This document shows positions 9,045-18,100 of a DNA stretch of 64,000 nt, piece after piece. A program made the translations under genes and the position numbers. The notes under the pieces are model-generated. The model had not been told where the DNA came from. It saw only the letters and a list, made by a program, of their open reading frames with translations, and made no database searches. Source of the DNA: Paraburkholderia bannensis (GTDB lineage: Bacteria; Pseudomonadota; Gammaproteobacteria; Burkholderiales; Burkholderiaceae); the NCBI RefSeq assembly GCF_014200455.1, contig NZ_JACHBW010000012.1, positions 124,001 to 188,000 on the forward strand, in the 5' to 3' direction. The stretch's first letter is position 1. Each line of letters begins with the position of its first letter.

Positions 9045-10872
9045 GCGCGTCAGCGCCGAACAGGCGGTCGCCGCCGGCAAGGATTTTGGCGAACTGGCCG
9101 CGTCGGCGCGCGGCGTGTTCTGGACGACCTACGATCCCGCCGATGCCGCCACGCGCATCTGGCATTGGCGCAACGGCACAATGCGCCGTCTCACGCCGGA
9201 AGGCTTCAGCGTGCGCGGGCGTGTCTACGAATACGGCGGCGGATCCTTCTGCATTGCTGAGGATGCCGTAGTATTCGCCAACGAGACAGATCAACGGCTC
9301 TACCGCCAGCCGATCGACAACGATGCCGCGCCCGTGGCCCTCACCGGGCCAGGCCGCCGTTATGGCGACCTGCGTTATCGCCAGGGCGCGGTGCTCGCGG
9401 TGGAAGAAGACGGCAGCACCCATCGGATCGTGTCGATTGCAGTAAGCGATGGAGCGCGAACCGTGCTGGCCGAAGGCGCGGATTTTTACGCCGCTCCCTG
9501 CCTGCGCGCCGATGGCAATCGCCTTGCGTGGATCGAATGGTCGCGCCCGCATCAGCCGTGGACCGCTACGCGGCTGCGCAGCAGCGAACGCGACGCCAGC
9601 GGCGCATGGCTGCCGCCGCGCACGCTTGCAGGCGACGATATTGAAGATGCGCTGCAGCAGCCGCAATTCGACGCACACGGCACGCTCTACACCCTGAGCG
9701 ATCGCGGCGGCTTCTGGCAGCCGTGGCGCGAGCATGGCGACGCGCTGCAAGTGCTACCCGCGGCGCAGGCGGACCACGCCGCGGCGCCCTGGCAACTGGG
9801 CGGATGCAGCTGGATCGCTCTCGACGATGGATCGAGCCTCGGCGCATGGACGGACGAAGGCTGGGGCGTACTCGGTTATCGCGCAGCCGATGGCGCGTTG
9901 CACGCGCTGGCGCCGCAATACAGCCGCTTTCGCAACCTCGCGGCGGATGAAACGCACTTCTATTGCCTTGCCGCATCGCCGGTGTGCCCCGCCGCGGTAC
10001 TCGCGATCCGGCGCGACGATTTCAGCGTGCAAGTGCTCGCCGCAGTCTCGCCTATGATGCCCGTGGAACGCATTCCCGTGCCCGAACGTCTGCGTTTCGC
10101 AAGCGGGGGCAGCGAATCGCACGCGTATTTCTACGCGCCGGAAAGCACGCACAGCACGCGCGGTGCGCAGAATGCCGATGCGCCGCCCGTCGTGGTTTTC
10201 ATCCACGGTGGCCCAACCTCGGCCTGTTACCCGGTTTTCGATCCACGCATCCCCTACTGGACGCAACGCGGCTTCGCGGTGGTCAACCTCAACTATCGCG
10301 GCAGCACCGGCTATGGCCGCGCCTACCGCCAGGCGCTGCACGAAAGCTGGGGCGTGGTGGACGTGGACGACGCCTGCAACGTCGTCACGCATCTGGCCGC
10401 GCAACAGCGCATCGACCCCGCCCGCGCCTTTATTCGCGGCAGCAGCGCGGGCGGCTATACGACACTGTGCGCGCTCGCGTTTCGCGACGTCTTCCGCGGC
10501 GGCGCCAGCCTCTATGGCGTGAGCGATCCGCTGACGTTGGGCCAGCACACGCACAAGTTCGAAGCCGATTACCTGGACTGGCTGATCGGCGACGCGGTGG
10601 CCGATGCCGCGCGTTACTGCGAGCGCACGCCGCTGCTGCACGCGGACATGATTCGCGTGCCCGTCGCCTTCTTCCAGGGTGAACTGGATGCCGTGGTGAC
10701 TCCGGACCAGACGCGTAGCATGGTCAGCGCCCTGCAGGCCAACGGCATCGCCACCGAAGCGCATTACTATGACGACGAGCGCCACGGCTTTCGCAAGGCC
10801 GTCAACCAGGCGCATGCGCTTCAGGCCGAATACGCGTTTTATTGCGGAATTCTCGGCCAGACAGTGCTTTGA
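9010..10872 (+). CDS. S9 family (prolyl oligopeptidase-like) serine peptidase in the pqq operon
   Basis: 620 residues: an N-terminal beta-propeller region (about 1-370), then an alpha/beta-hydrolase domain. The nucleophile motif GSSAGGYT places Ser near residue 476; Asp in GELDAVVTPDQ (about 557) and His in DERHGFRK (about 592) complete the triad. The upstream motif FIHGGPTSACYPVF is the oxyanion region of the family. No signal peptide, so cytosolic. Its start lies inside pqqE, implying co-expression with PQQ synthesis. No M16 protease (PqqF/PqqG) gene is in the window, so a role in trimming the crosslinked PqqA peptide is an attractive but unproven inference; S9 peptidases also occur in some pseudomonad pqq clusters. 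Confidence 0.9.
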   Translation: MTGTPANSANPERVSAEQAVAAGKDFGELAASARGVFWTTYDPADAATRIWHWRNGTMRRLTPEGFSVRGRVYEYGGGSFCIAEDAVVFANETDQRLYRQPIDNDAAPVALTGPGRRYGDLRYRQGAVLAVEEDGSTHRIVSIAVSDGARTVLAEGADFYAAPCLRADGNRLAWIEWSRPHQPWTATRLRSSERDASGAWLPPRTLAGDDIEDALQQPQFDAHGTLYTLSDRGGFWQPWREHGDALQVLPAAQADHAAAPWQLGGCSWIALDDGSSLGAWTDEGWGVLGYRAADGALHALAPQYSRFRNLAADETHFYCLAASPVCPAAVLAIRRDDFSVQVLAAVSPMMPVERIPVPERLRFASGGSESHAYFYAPESTHSTRGAQNADAPPVVVFIHGGPTSACYPVFDPRIPYWTQRGFAVVNLNYRGSTGYGRAYRQALHESWGVVDVDDACNVVTHLAAQQRIDPARAFIRGSSAGGYTTLCALAFRDVFRGGASLYGVSDPLTLGQHTHKFEADYLDWLIGDAVADAARYCERTPLLHADMIRVPVAFFQGELDAVVTPDQTRSMVSALQANGIATEAHYYDDERHGFRKAVNQAHALQAEYAFYCGILGQTVL

Positions 10873-10888
10873 ACGCGCCCATAAACGT

Positions 10889-10929
10889 GCATGCCGATGA
10901 GCCAATCTGGTGCGTTTCGGCATGCACTC
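10889..10929 (+). terminator. Inverted repeat after the pqq operon
   Basis: GTGCATGCCGA and TCGGCATGCAC are perfect 11-bp arms separated by 19 bases, starting 16 bases after the last pqq-linked stop codon. There is no T run, so it may aid RNA end formation or stabilise the 3' end rather than terminate on its own. Confidence 0.5.
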
Positions 10930-11007
10930 CGGGTCATTGATTCGCGCCGCGATAAACATTGCCTACGCAAAACGTTTGCTATCGTCGAAGATTGCTTGCA
11001 TACGCAA

Positions 11008-11040
11008 CAATCAAGCGACAATCAAGCGACAATCAAGCGA
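11008..11040 (+). repeat. Three tandem 11-bp repeats
   Basis: CAATCAAGCGA occurs three times head to tail, followed by a partial CAAGC, about 80 bases before the start of the receptor-like gene at 11118. A period near one helical turn would allow repeated protein contacts on one DNA face, but it could be a plain slippage array. Confidence 0.8.
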
Positions 11041-11117
11041 CAAGCAGCCTGAAATCGACAGGCCCGAACCTTGCGTGCAGGCACGGTGATATTCACACCC
11101 CTGTCACGGAACCCTGC

Positions 11118-12173
11118 ATGTCGAATCCGCAAGCCATCGTCGATCTCACGCACGAAGTCAAACGCCTTGCCACGAGCAAGATCAGCGACATCAACGACAT
11201 CAATCGCGAAACCACCTTTCTCGCGCTCAACGCCCTCATCGAAGCGGCGCGCGCCGGCGATGCGGGCAAGGGTTTCGCCGTGGTCGCGAGTCAGGTCAAG
11301 CACGTGTCTCGCCGCATCTCCGAGATCACGACGGCCCTGAACAAGGACCTCGCGGGTTCGCTATCGACGCTCACGCAACTGGGTGACAGCATGATCGACC
11401 GGCTGCGTTCGCACGACGGCCAGCGTTGCGCGGACCTCGCGCTCAACATGATCGACGTGATCGACCGCAATCTCTACGAGCGCTCCTGCGACGTGCGCTG
11501 GTGGGCCACCGATTCGGCCGTGGTCGATTGCCTCGCGGCGCGCGACGATGCCCACGCATCGGCAAAAGCCGCACACGCAGCGGAGCGTCTCGCCGTGATT
11601 CTCGACAGTTACACGGTTTATCGCGACCTCTGGGTGGTCGACGAACACGGCGTCGTGATCGCCAACGGACGTCAGGCGCAATATCCCGTGCGCGGGCAGA
11701 ACGTCGGCGAAACCGCATGGTTCAGATCGGCGATGAAAACAACGTCGGGTGCGGACTACGTGGCCGCCGACATCGACACGCTCGCACCGCTGCGCCACGC
11801 GCAGGTTGCGACCTATACGACGGCGATCCGCGAAGGCGGCCGCGCGAACGGCCGGGTGCTGGGCGTGCTGGCCATCTTCTTCGACTGGGCCCCGCAGGCG
11901 GGCGCAGTGGTGAAGGGCGTGCGCCTGAGCGAGGAGGAATGGACGCGCACGCGCTGCATGATCGTCGATTCGTCATTCCGCGTGATTGCCGCGTCGGATG
12001 ATAAAGGCATACTCAACGAGCGCTTCCCGCTACAGGCCGAAGGCCGCAAGACGGGCTACTATGGCGCGCACGACGGCACCGTTGTTTCCTTTGCCGCCAC
12101 GCCGGGCTATGAAACCTGGCGCGGACTTGGCTGGTATGGCGTGATCTGCCAGAAGCCCGCACAACAAGGCTAG
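11118..12173 (+). CDS. Soluble methyl-accepting-chemotaxis-like protein with inverted domain order
   Basis: 351 residues with no membrane segment or signal peptide. Residues ~20-75 contain the hairpin tip of the chemoreceptor signalling domain (FLALNALIEAARAGDAGKGF, then VVASQVKHVSRR), the part that contacts CheA and CheW. The rest (about 140-345) looks like a Cache/PAS-type sensory module (VILDSYTVYRDLWVVDEHG, RCMIVDSSFRVIAASDDKG). In ordinary receptors the sensor comes first and the signalling domain last. The long flanking helices of a full signalling domain are largely missing. ATG at 11118 is chosen because the protein family logic starts there; reading is open upstream to 10959. Probably a cytosolic signal protein; ligand unknown. 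Confidence 0.8.
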   Translation: MSNPQAIVDLTHEVKRLATSKISDINDINRETTFLALNALIEAARAGDAGKGFAVVASQVKHVSRRISEITTALNKDLAGSLSTLTQLGDSMIDRLRSHDGQRCADLALNMIDVIDRNLYERSCDVRWWATDSAVVDCLAARDDAHASAKAAHAAERLAVILDSYTVYRDLWVVDEHGVVIANGRQAQYPVRGQNVGETAWFRSAMKTTSGADYVAADIDTLAPLRHAQVATYTTAIREGGRANGRVLGVLAIFFDWAPQAGAVVKGVRLSEEEWTRTRCMIVDSSFRVIAASDDKGILNERFPLQAEGRKTGYYGAHDGTVVSFAATPGYETWRGLGWYGVICQKPAQQG

Positions 12174-12175
12174 CT

Positions 12176-12586
12176 CTACTGGCCGCCGCAGGACAGATCG
12201 CCCTCCTTGCAATGGAGCTGCGCGTCCAGGCGGCGGGTCTGCTCCTGAGTCAGTTCGTCGATACACAACGCGTACATCGACGAATGAATGGTGCCGCCGT
12301 TCGTAGCCATGGTATTGAACTCGCACTGCGCGTCGCGCCAGCCCAGCCACGCACGCTGCGTCTTGCGCAACTGATCCGCGCCGCTCTTGCTGATCTTCGC
12401 AAGCAGCGCGCGATACGTTTCGTTGAGCGCTTGATCCGAGGCTTTCATCGCGCGGCCAATGCATTCGTCCATCGCCTGCCGCGTGTCGCGATTCTGGCAG
12501 TCGGGCTGGGCGGCGAAGCAGGAGGAGGCGCTGACGAGCGCGCCCGATACGCACAGGGCGCTCGCAAAAAGACGGGAAAAACGCAT
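12176..12586 (-). CDS. Secreted LprI/DUF1311-type protein
   Basis: 136 residues with a signal peptide (MRFSRLFASALCVSGALVSA, cleavage near CFA-AQ). The mature part has the DUF1311/LprI pattern: paired cysteines, DECIGRAMKASDQALNETYR, LRKTQRAWLGWRDAQCEF and CIDELTQEQTRRLD. Members are periplasmic, and LprI itself is a lysozyme inhibitor, so cell-wall protection is a guess. GGAG lies about 9 bases upstream of the start. Convergent with the receptor-like gene, with only two bases between stop codons. Confidence 0.85.
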   Translation of the reverse strand: MRFSRLFASALCVSGALVSASSCFAAQPDCQNRDTRQAMDECIGRAMKASDQALNETYRALLAKISKSGADQLRKTQRAWLGWRDAQCEFNTMATNGGTIHSSMYALCIDELTQEQTRRLDAQLHCKEGDLSCGGQ

Positions 12587-12635
12587 AACGCGGCACTCCG
12601 GATCGACGAGGGTGCCAGACTATGCCATAGATGCC

Positions 12636-12664
12636 GTGACGATCGATGCTGTGACGATCGATGC
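12636..12664 (+). repeat. Two tandem 15-bp repeats
   Basis: GTGACGATCGATGC(T) is repeated twice without a gap in the spacer upstream of the LprI-type gene. No function is evident. Confidence 0.6.
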
Positions 12665-12724
12665 AGGACGAGCGGCCTCGCGTGCTCCGCCGCGCCCGGC
12701 ATCGTGCTGCCGGACACTCGTGCG

Positions 12725-12994
12725 CTACTGCCCCTTCGTATCGCTGCTGGCGTCTGCGCCCGGCGTGTTGGTCGTATCGTTCATCGGCTTTTTCGCCGCG
12801 TGCTTGTTTGCATGCGATTTGTGGGTGGACTTGTGCGCGGTGCTGCTCGCACCCATGCCAGCGGTCGCCGCATTCTGGTCCCCGCCCTGGGCCGGCGTCG
12901 TGGCATCGGTGCCGGAAGCCTGCGCGAATGCCGCGCCGGACACAGCCAGCATGGCGACCAGCAAGGTGGGTGCGATCAGGTGACGTGATTTCAT
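12725..12994 (-). CDS. Small secreted Ala/Thr/Lys/His-rich protein
   Basis: 89 residues. A clean signal peptide (MKSRHLIAPTLLVAMLAVSG, cleavage near AFA-QA) is followed by a low-complexity hydrophilic tail rich in Ala, Thr, His and Lys (STAHKSTHKSHANKHAAKKP). The start at 12994 is set by GAGGAAAG about eight bases upstream; the longer reading frame beyond it lacks support. Likely a periplasmic disordered protein; it loosely resembles acid-shock type proteins, but I cannot assign a family. Confidence 0.75.
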   Translation of the reverse strand: MKSRHLIAPTLLVAMLAVSGAAFAQASGTDATTPAQGGDQNAATAGMGASSTAHKSTHKSHANKHAAKKPMNDTTNTPGADASSDTKGQ

Positions 12995-13128
12995 GATGGG
13001 CTTTCCTCGTCGAAAATGAAGTTGAATTTGCAGTTGGAAATCATGCGAGCAGGACGCCCGCTCGCATGCCTGTTCCCGCACTTCGCGTGCCGAGCTTCTC
13101 CTTGCGCCGGCGATGCACGGCAATCTAT

Positions 13129-13437
13129 TTAGTAGTCCGGCTGGTGTTTGATGGCATCGGGCAAAATATCGTCGTCCGGCCGCAATGCTCCGTCGCCATC
13201 GGCTGAGGCGCGCTCGCCAGTGCCGTGGCTGTCGCTATCGCTTCGCGCTTCGTCCTCTCCGGTTTCCAGTGCGTGATTGTCAAGCTCCGAATCGCGGTCG
13301 AACTCGTGGCGTTTCGCGCCCACCGTATCGCTGCCCGAATCGGACGAATCGCCGGGGCCGAGCGAAGCGGCGTCGTGCCCCGGCGGCAGCGGCTGTGCCA
13401 TACCGTCGTCGTTATCGGGATCGAGTGTGCTGGTCAT
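13129..13437 (-). CDS. Small acidic, probably disordered protein
   Basis: 102 residues starting MTSTLDPDNDDGMAQPLPPG, with a good ribosome binding site (AGGAG about nine bases before the ATG). It is rich in Asp, Ser, Glu and Gly throughout, without hydrophobic segments or cysteine, and should be cytosolic and unfolded. No family recognised. It is separated from the next small gene on the same strand by about 134 bases and may be independently transcribed. Confidence 0.7.
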   Translation of the reverse strand: MTSTLDPDNDDGMAQPLPPGHDAASLGPGDSSDSGSDTVGAKRHEFDRDSELDNHALETGEDEARSDSDSHGTGERASADGDGALRPDDDILPDAIKHQPDY

Positions 13438-13831
13438 GATCTGAACTCCTGCAAGGGTGCTGCGATGCAAAACCGCGCGCTCGTCGCGCGCAGCGCCACC
13501 CTGTATTGCGCAGTCCCCGTGCCCCGCCTGCATTCCCCCCAAAAATCACACGGCCACCGGCTCGGCACGCTGTTTGACGAAAGCGTCGCGGACCGGCCTC
13601 GCGCTTATCTGCGCGCGCGACAGCTAACGCAAAGGGATCGTTTCGCTGATCGATGCGCTGGACGCGCAGCGCCAACCGAGCACTGCGCAGCAGAAATCAG
13701 GTGTGAGCCAACCTGGTTTCGCTCTATAAAGCGCGTGGGGGGCGGCTGGAACGATGCGAACGCGCTGACTTGAGCACTGCTGCAGCCGCAGACTTCGCAT
13801 TGAGACGCCGGCCGTGACGCCCCGCCCGCTC
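13438..13831. other. Gene-poor stretch
   Basis: About 390 bases between the acidic-protein gene and the CHAD gene. Short reading frames exist on both strands, but none has a recognisable product or ribosome binding site. It should contain the promoter of the acidic-protein gene. Confidence 0.4.
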
Positions 13832-14665
13832 TCAAGCGCCGATCAGTTTCGCGGCGCGACGTTGCAGACGCTCGCGCGCGTGCCGCGATGCGGCGAGCGC
13901 AGCTTCCGCGCTAGTGTCGTCCGCGAAGATCTCGCGGTGAGCGTGCAGCAACCGCTCAGTGGCAACGGCATCGTTAAGATATCCGAATCGTTTCTGGAGC
14001 TTCTTCAACGGCTTCAAACGCTGTACATCGCGGCGCGGCAAGATCGGCGCGAAGAACTCCAGCGTGTAGCGCAGTCTCTTCGCGGCCTTGCGCACGTCGT
14101 GCCACGCGGCGTAATCGCTTTTCGCGGCGCGGCCGGCGCGGCGCACGCGCTTTTTCAGATCGCGCCTGGCGGCACGCACGCGGTTCTGCGCGAGCTCCTC
14201 AACGGATGTACGACGCGGCGCGGTATTGAGCGCCTGATTCACCTTGTGAAGCATTTCACGCAGCGCGTGACGCAGATCGGCGGCGGTCAATGTCGCGCAG
14301 GCGCTATCGCGGGCGGCGATGCGTGCAGCGTTCAGCCGCCCGGCCGCCACCGTGTTTGCTTCGATATCGAGTTCGCCCAGCATTTGCGCCGCGATATCCC
14401 AGTCTCGCGCCGACCCGGCCGCAGCGCCCACGCGCTTCAGATAGCCGCGTTCGAGCACCGCCATGTCGCGCTTGAGCAGCGGCCGCCAGACCCACAGCAA
14501 GGTGCGCAGCCTGCGCAAGGCCACGCGCAGCTGGTGGAGATCGTCGGCGCTGGGGTCGAGATGCGCGTGCCGCAACGCTTCGTCCACGAGCGGCTTCGCG
14601 TAACCGGAAAAGCGCGCCTGGGCGTCGTGACGCGGTTTCACTGCCTTGCGCTTGTCGGGTTTCAT
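13832..14665 (-). CDS. CHAD domain protein
   Basis: 277 residues. The conserved His/Arg-rich helices of the CHAD family are present: DDLHQLRVALRRLRTLLWVW near residue 42, then ARDWDIAAQML and WHDVRKAAKRLRYTLEFFAP. CHAD domains are helical bundles whose basic face binds inorganic polyphosphate; many associate with polyphosphate granules. The CYTH triphosphatase domain often fused to CHAD is absent, so this is a stand-alone CHAD protein. The last third is Arg/Ala-rich. Immediately upstream is a Kup remnant, so it has its own promoter. Confidence 0.9.
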   Translation of the reverse strand: MKPDKRKAVKPRHDAQARFSGYAKPLVDEALRHAHLDPSADDLHQLRVALRRLRTLLWVWRPLLKRDMAVLERGYLKRVGAAAGSARDWDIAAQMLGELDIEANTVAAGRLNAARIAARDSACATLTAADLRHALREMLHKVNQALNTAPRRTSVEELAQNRVRAARRDLKKRVRRAGRAAKSDYAAWHDVRKAAKRLRYTLEFFAPILPRRDVQRLKPLKKLQKRFGYLNDAVATERLLHAHREIFADDTSAEAALAASRHARERLQRRAAKLIGA

Positions 14666-14722
14666 GTTCGTCTCCGCACGGGCCTTTTCGCCATCAACCG
14701 CATGCCGCGTGCCCTGCCGGGC

Positions 14723-14920
14723 TCACAGCGCCCCCTGCACGCCCAGTTCGACCACATGGCCTGACTGCAAGCCGTAGCAATGCGCACTGGACGATGCATG
14801 CAGCGACATGAACGCAAACAGCCACGCGCTGATGCCGTGCACCGCATGCCCGTGCAGCACCTCGTCGCGAGGCAAATAGAAGGTCGTGCGCGCCGGGTCG
14901 AAGCGCCAGTGGCCCAGCCC
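14723..14920 (-). pseudogene. Relic of the C-terminus of a Kup-type K+ transporter
   Basis: Translation of the minus strand from 14920 to the stop at 14723-14725 gives about 65 residues: WRFDPARTTFYLPRDEVL, then ISAWLFAFMSLHASSSAHCY and a final HVVELGVQGAL. Kup proteins end with a segment of the same shape: a DPxxTxFxLxRE strand, a helix of type LFAFMSRNA, and a final VVELGxQ. No membrane-spanning Kup body precedes it, so it is an isolated decayed tail. The family assignment rests on memory of the family's C-terminus and needs a search. Confidence 0.55.
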
Positions 14921-15101
14921 TGTTTGCCCAACAAATCGCGTGCGCGCGATGCGCGGGCTTTTTGTATGATTGCATCTGCATTGATTTCACCCTTTTTGCC
15001 CCGTAGAGGGCCCGCCATTGCGCGCAGCGGCGTGAAAAACCGGTCGATATTCCCGCCTGATCCGCATCGACCTACGAACCATCGGAAAAAATCGGAAAAT
15101 A

Positions 15102-18100
15102 ATGCCTGCAATGAATGCGATCGACCCGCTGCGTTTCAAACGCATCATTCAAAGAAACGTCGCACTGCCGCTTATCGCGGGTATCGCGACCGCGGTCGCC
15201 TTTGTCGCGCTGATTGCCTATCTGGTGTCGACGATGAGCTGGGCCGAGCACTCCGAACGGGTGATCGGCGACACCTACGAACTGCTGCGCGTGCAGGCCG
15301 ACCGCGAATCGAGCCTGCGCGGCTTCCTGCTCAACGGCGATGAGCACGCGCTCGCGCCGTTCGAAGTGGGCCGCCCACGCTTCGCGGCGCAGCTCGACAG
15401 CCTCTCGGGACTGGTCGCCGACAACCCGCCTCAGGTCGAGCGGCTCAAGCGCATCCTCGCGCTCGCGCAGCAATGGGACAAATCAGCGAGCGATGCCGTG
15501 CGCCTGCGCCGCAGCCATGACCTCGTGCTCGCCACGGTGCAAAGCGACAATGGTCAGGCGAATTCCGACTCCATGCGCCGCGAGTTCGCCGATTTTCTGT
15601 CCGAGGAATTCCGTCTGCGCCAGGAGCGCACATCGGCGGCCCGCAACCTGACCTATCTCACGGTAGCGGTGTTTCTGGCCCTGACCGTGCTGCTCAACGG
15701 CCTGCTCGCGTGGCTGGGGCGGCGCGAACTGACCGCACTCTCCGCCACCTACGACAGCGCGCTGCGCGGCCAGGCCGAGCAAGCCGAAGCGCTCGCGGAA
15801 CAGGTGTGGTTCCGCTCGGGCCAGCGCCTGCTGGCCGAAAGCGGCATGGGCAAGGAAGCGCTCGCGGACGTGGGCGGCGCGATGCTCGATTGCCTCGCGG
15901 GCTACCTGAGCGCGAGCGTCGCCACGCTCTACGTGCGCGATGGGCACGACGCCTCGCTGCGCCGCGTGGCGACCTTCGGTTTCGGCGAGGAAAGCGGTTA
16001 CAACGTGCCGATGCTCCAAAGCGGTCAGACGCTGGTGGGCCAGGCGGCCGCCTCGCGCCGCGTGATCGAGCTGCGCGAAGCGCCCGCCGGTTATCTGAAG
16101 GTGGAATCGGGGCTGGGTTCGGCCGTGCCCACCTCGCTGCTGATTGCGCCGATCGACGCCACTGGCCAGATCAACGGCGTGGTGGAACTGGCCTTCATGC
16201 GCGCACTGCTGCCGCGCGACAGCGAGTTCCTCACGCGCGTGGCGGGCACCATGGGCGATCTGGTGCAAGCCGCGATCTCGCGCGAGCGTCTCCAGGCAGC
16301 ATACGCCGACGCGCAACAGCTCAATCACGAACTGCAGGTGCAGCAGGAAGAACTGCGCGTGGCCAACGAAGGGCTGGAAGAACGCGGCCGCGCGCTAATG
16401 GATTCGCAGGCGCGCCTGGAAGCGCAACAGGTCGAACTCGAACAGACCAATGTGCAGCTGGAAGAGTACGCGCGCCGGCTGGAGACGCAGAAGAGCGAAC
16501 TCGAACGCGCCCAGAGCGAACTCACGCGCAACGCCGAACGCCTCGCGCAATCGAGCCGCTACAAGTCCGAATTCCTCGCCAATATGTCGCACGAGCTGCG
16601 CACGCCGCTCAATAGCTCGCTGATTCTCGCCAAACTTCTGCAGCAGAACCGCACCGGCAATCTGAGCGAGGAACAGGTGCGTTATGCGGCCACCATTCAC
16701 GCTTCGAATACCGACCTGCTCTCGCTCATCAATGACATTCTCGATCTCTCCAAGGTCGAGGCTGGCCAGGTCCAGCTCATGCTGGAAACCGTCAAACTCG
16801 ACGATATGATTTCGTCGTTGCACGAGACGTTCGCGCCGCTCGCGCGCGAGAAAGGCGTGACGCTCTCCATCGACCGCCTGCCGGGCGTCGCCGATACGCT
16901 CACCACCGACGGCCAGCGCGTGCTGCAGATCCTGCGCAACCTGCTGTCGAATGCGCTCAAGTTCACCGCGAAGGGCGAAGTCTCGCTTTCGGTTTCGCCG
17001 GTCGATGCGCAGGTGCTGCGCTTCGATGTGCGCGACACCGGCATCGGCATCCCCGAGGACAAGCTGGAAATGATTTTCGAAGCCTTCCAGCAGGCCGATG
17101 GCTCGACCAGCCGCGAATACGGCGGCAGCGGGCTGGGCCTGTCGATCTCGCGCGAACTTTCGCGCCTGCTGGGCGGGCGCATCGGCGTGGCGAGCGAGGC
17201 GGGCGTGGGCAGCGTGTTCACGCTGTGGCTGCCGCTCGACAGCACGGCGGCGGCAAAGCTCGCGCAGGCCGGGGACGCGGCTCAGGCGGTGGTGGCAAGG
17301 CCGCGCACTGCCCCGGCCAATGCGCACAACACGGTGTCCGTTCGCGCCGAAGTCATCTCCGAGGCCGCCGTCGCCGAAGCCACCACCACGCTCAACGCCG
17401 CCGCGCGCGCGGGACAGGCCAGGACGACCCAGCCCGGGATGGGCCAGCCCCCAATGGGCCAGCCCATGGTCGCCGCCAGCGCGCCCGCCGCGCATGGCGT
17501 CTCGCCCATCGCCGACGACCGCGCGCAGCGCCACCACGGCAATCGCGCGATCCTCGTGATCGAAGACGATCTCTCGTTCGCCGAAATCCTGCGCGACCTC
17601 GTGCACGAGCTGCAATTCGATTTCCTGCACGCCGCCGACGCCGCCACCGGCTTCGCGATGGTGAAGGACGAAGCGCCCGTGGCCGTGTTGCTCGACGTGG
17701 GCCTGCCCGACCGTTCGGGTCTCTCGGTGCTCGAATGGCTCAAGAGCGACCCGCTCACGCGCCACATTCCCGTGCACATCGTCTCCGCCACCGATCACGC
17801 CGACAAGGCGCTGCATCTGGGCGCAATCGGCTACACCCTCAAGCCCACCGCGCGCAGCACGCTGGAAGCGGCGATCCGCCGGCTCGAATCGCGCCTTGAA
17901 CAACGCGTCAAACGCGTGCTGGTGATCGAGGACGACTACGCGATGCGCGAAAGCATCCGCGCCCTGCTGGTGGGCGACGGCGTGGAGATCGTCGCGGTGG
18001 GTACGCTTGCGGACGCGCACGCGCAGATCGCGCAAGGCGCGTTCGACTGCATCGTCACCGACCTCACGCTGCCCGACGGCACCGGCTACGACCTGCTGGA

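Noticed and set aside
14662..15111. 149-codon minus-strand frame over the Kup relic
   Set aside because: It is in a different frame from the recognisable Kup tail and has no family pattern.
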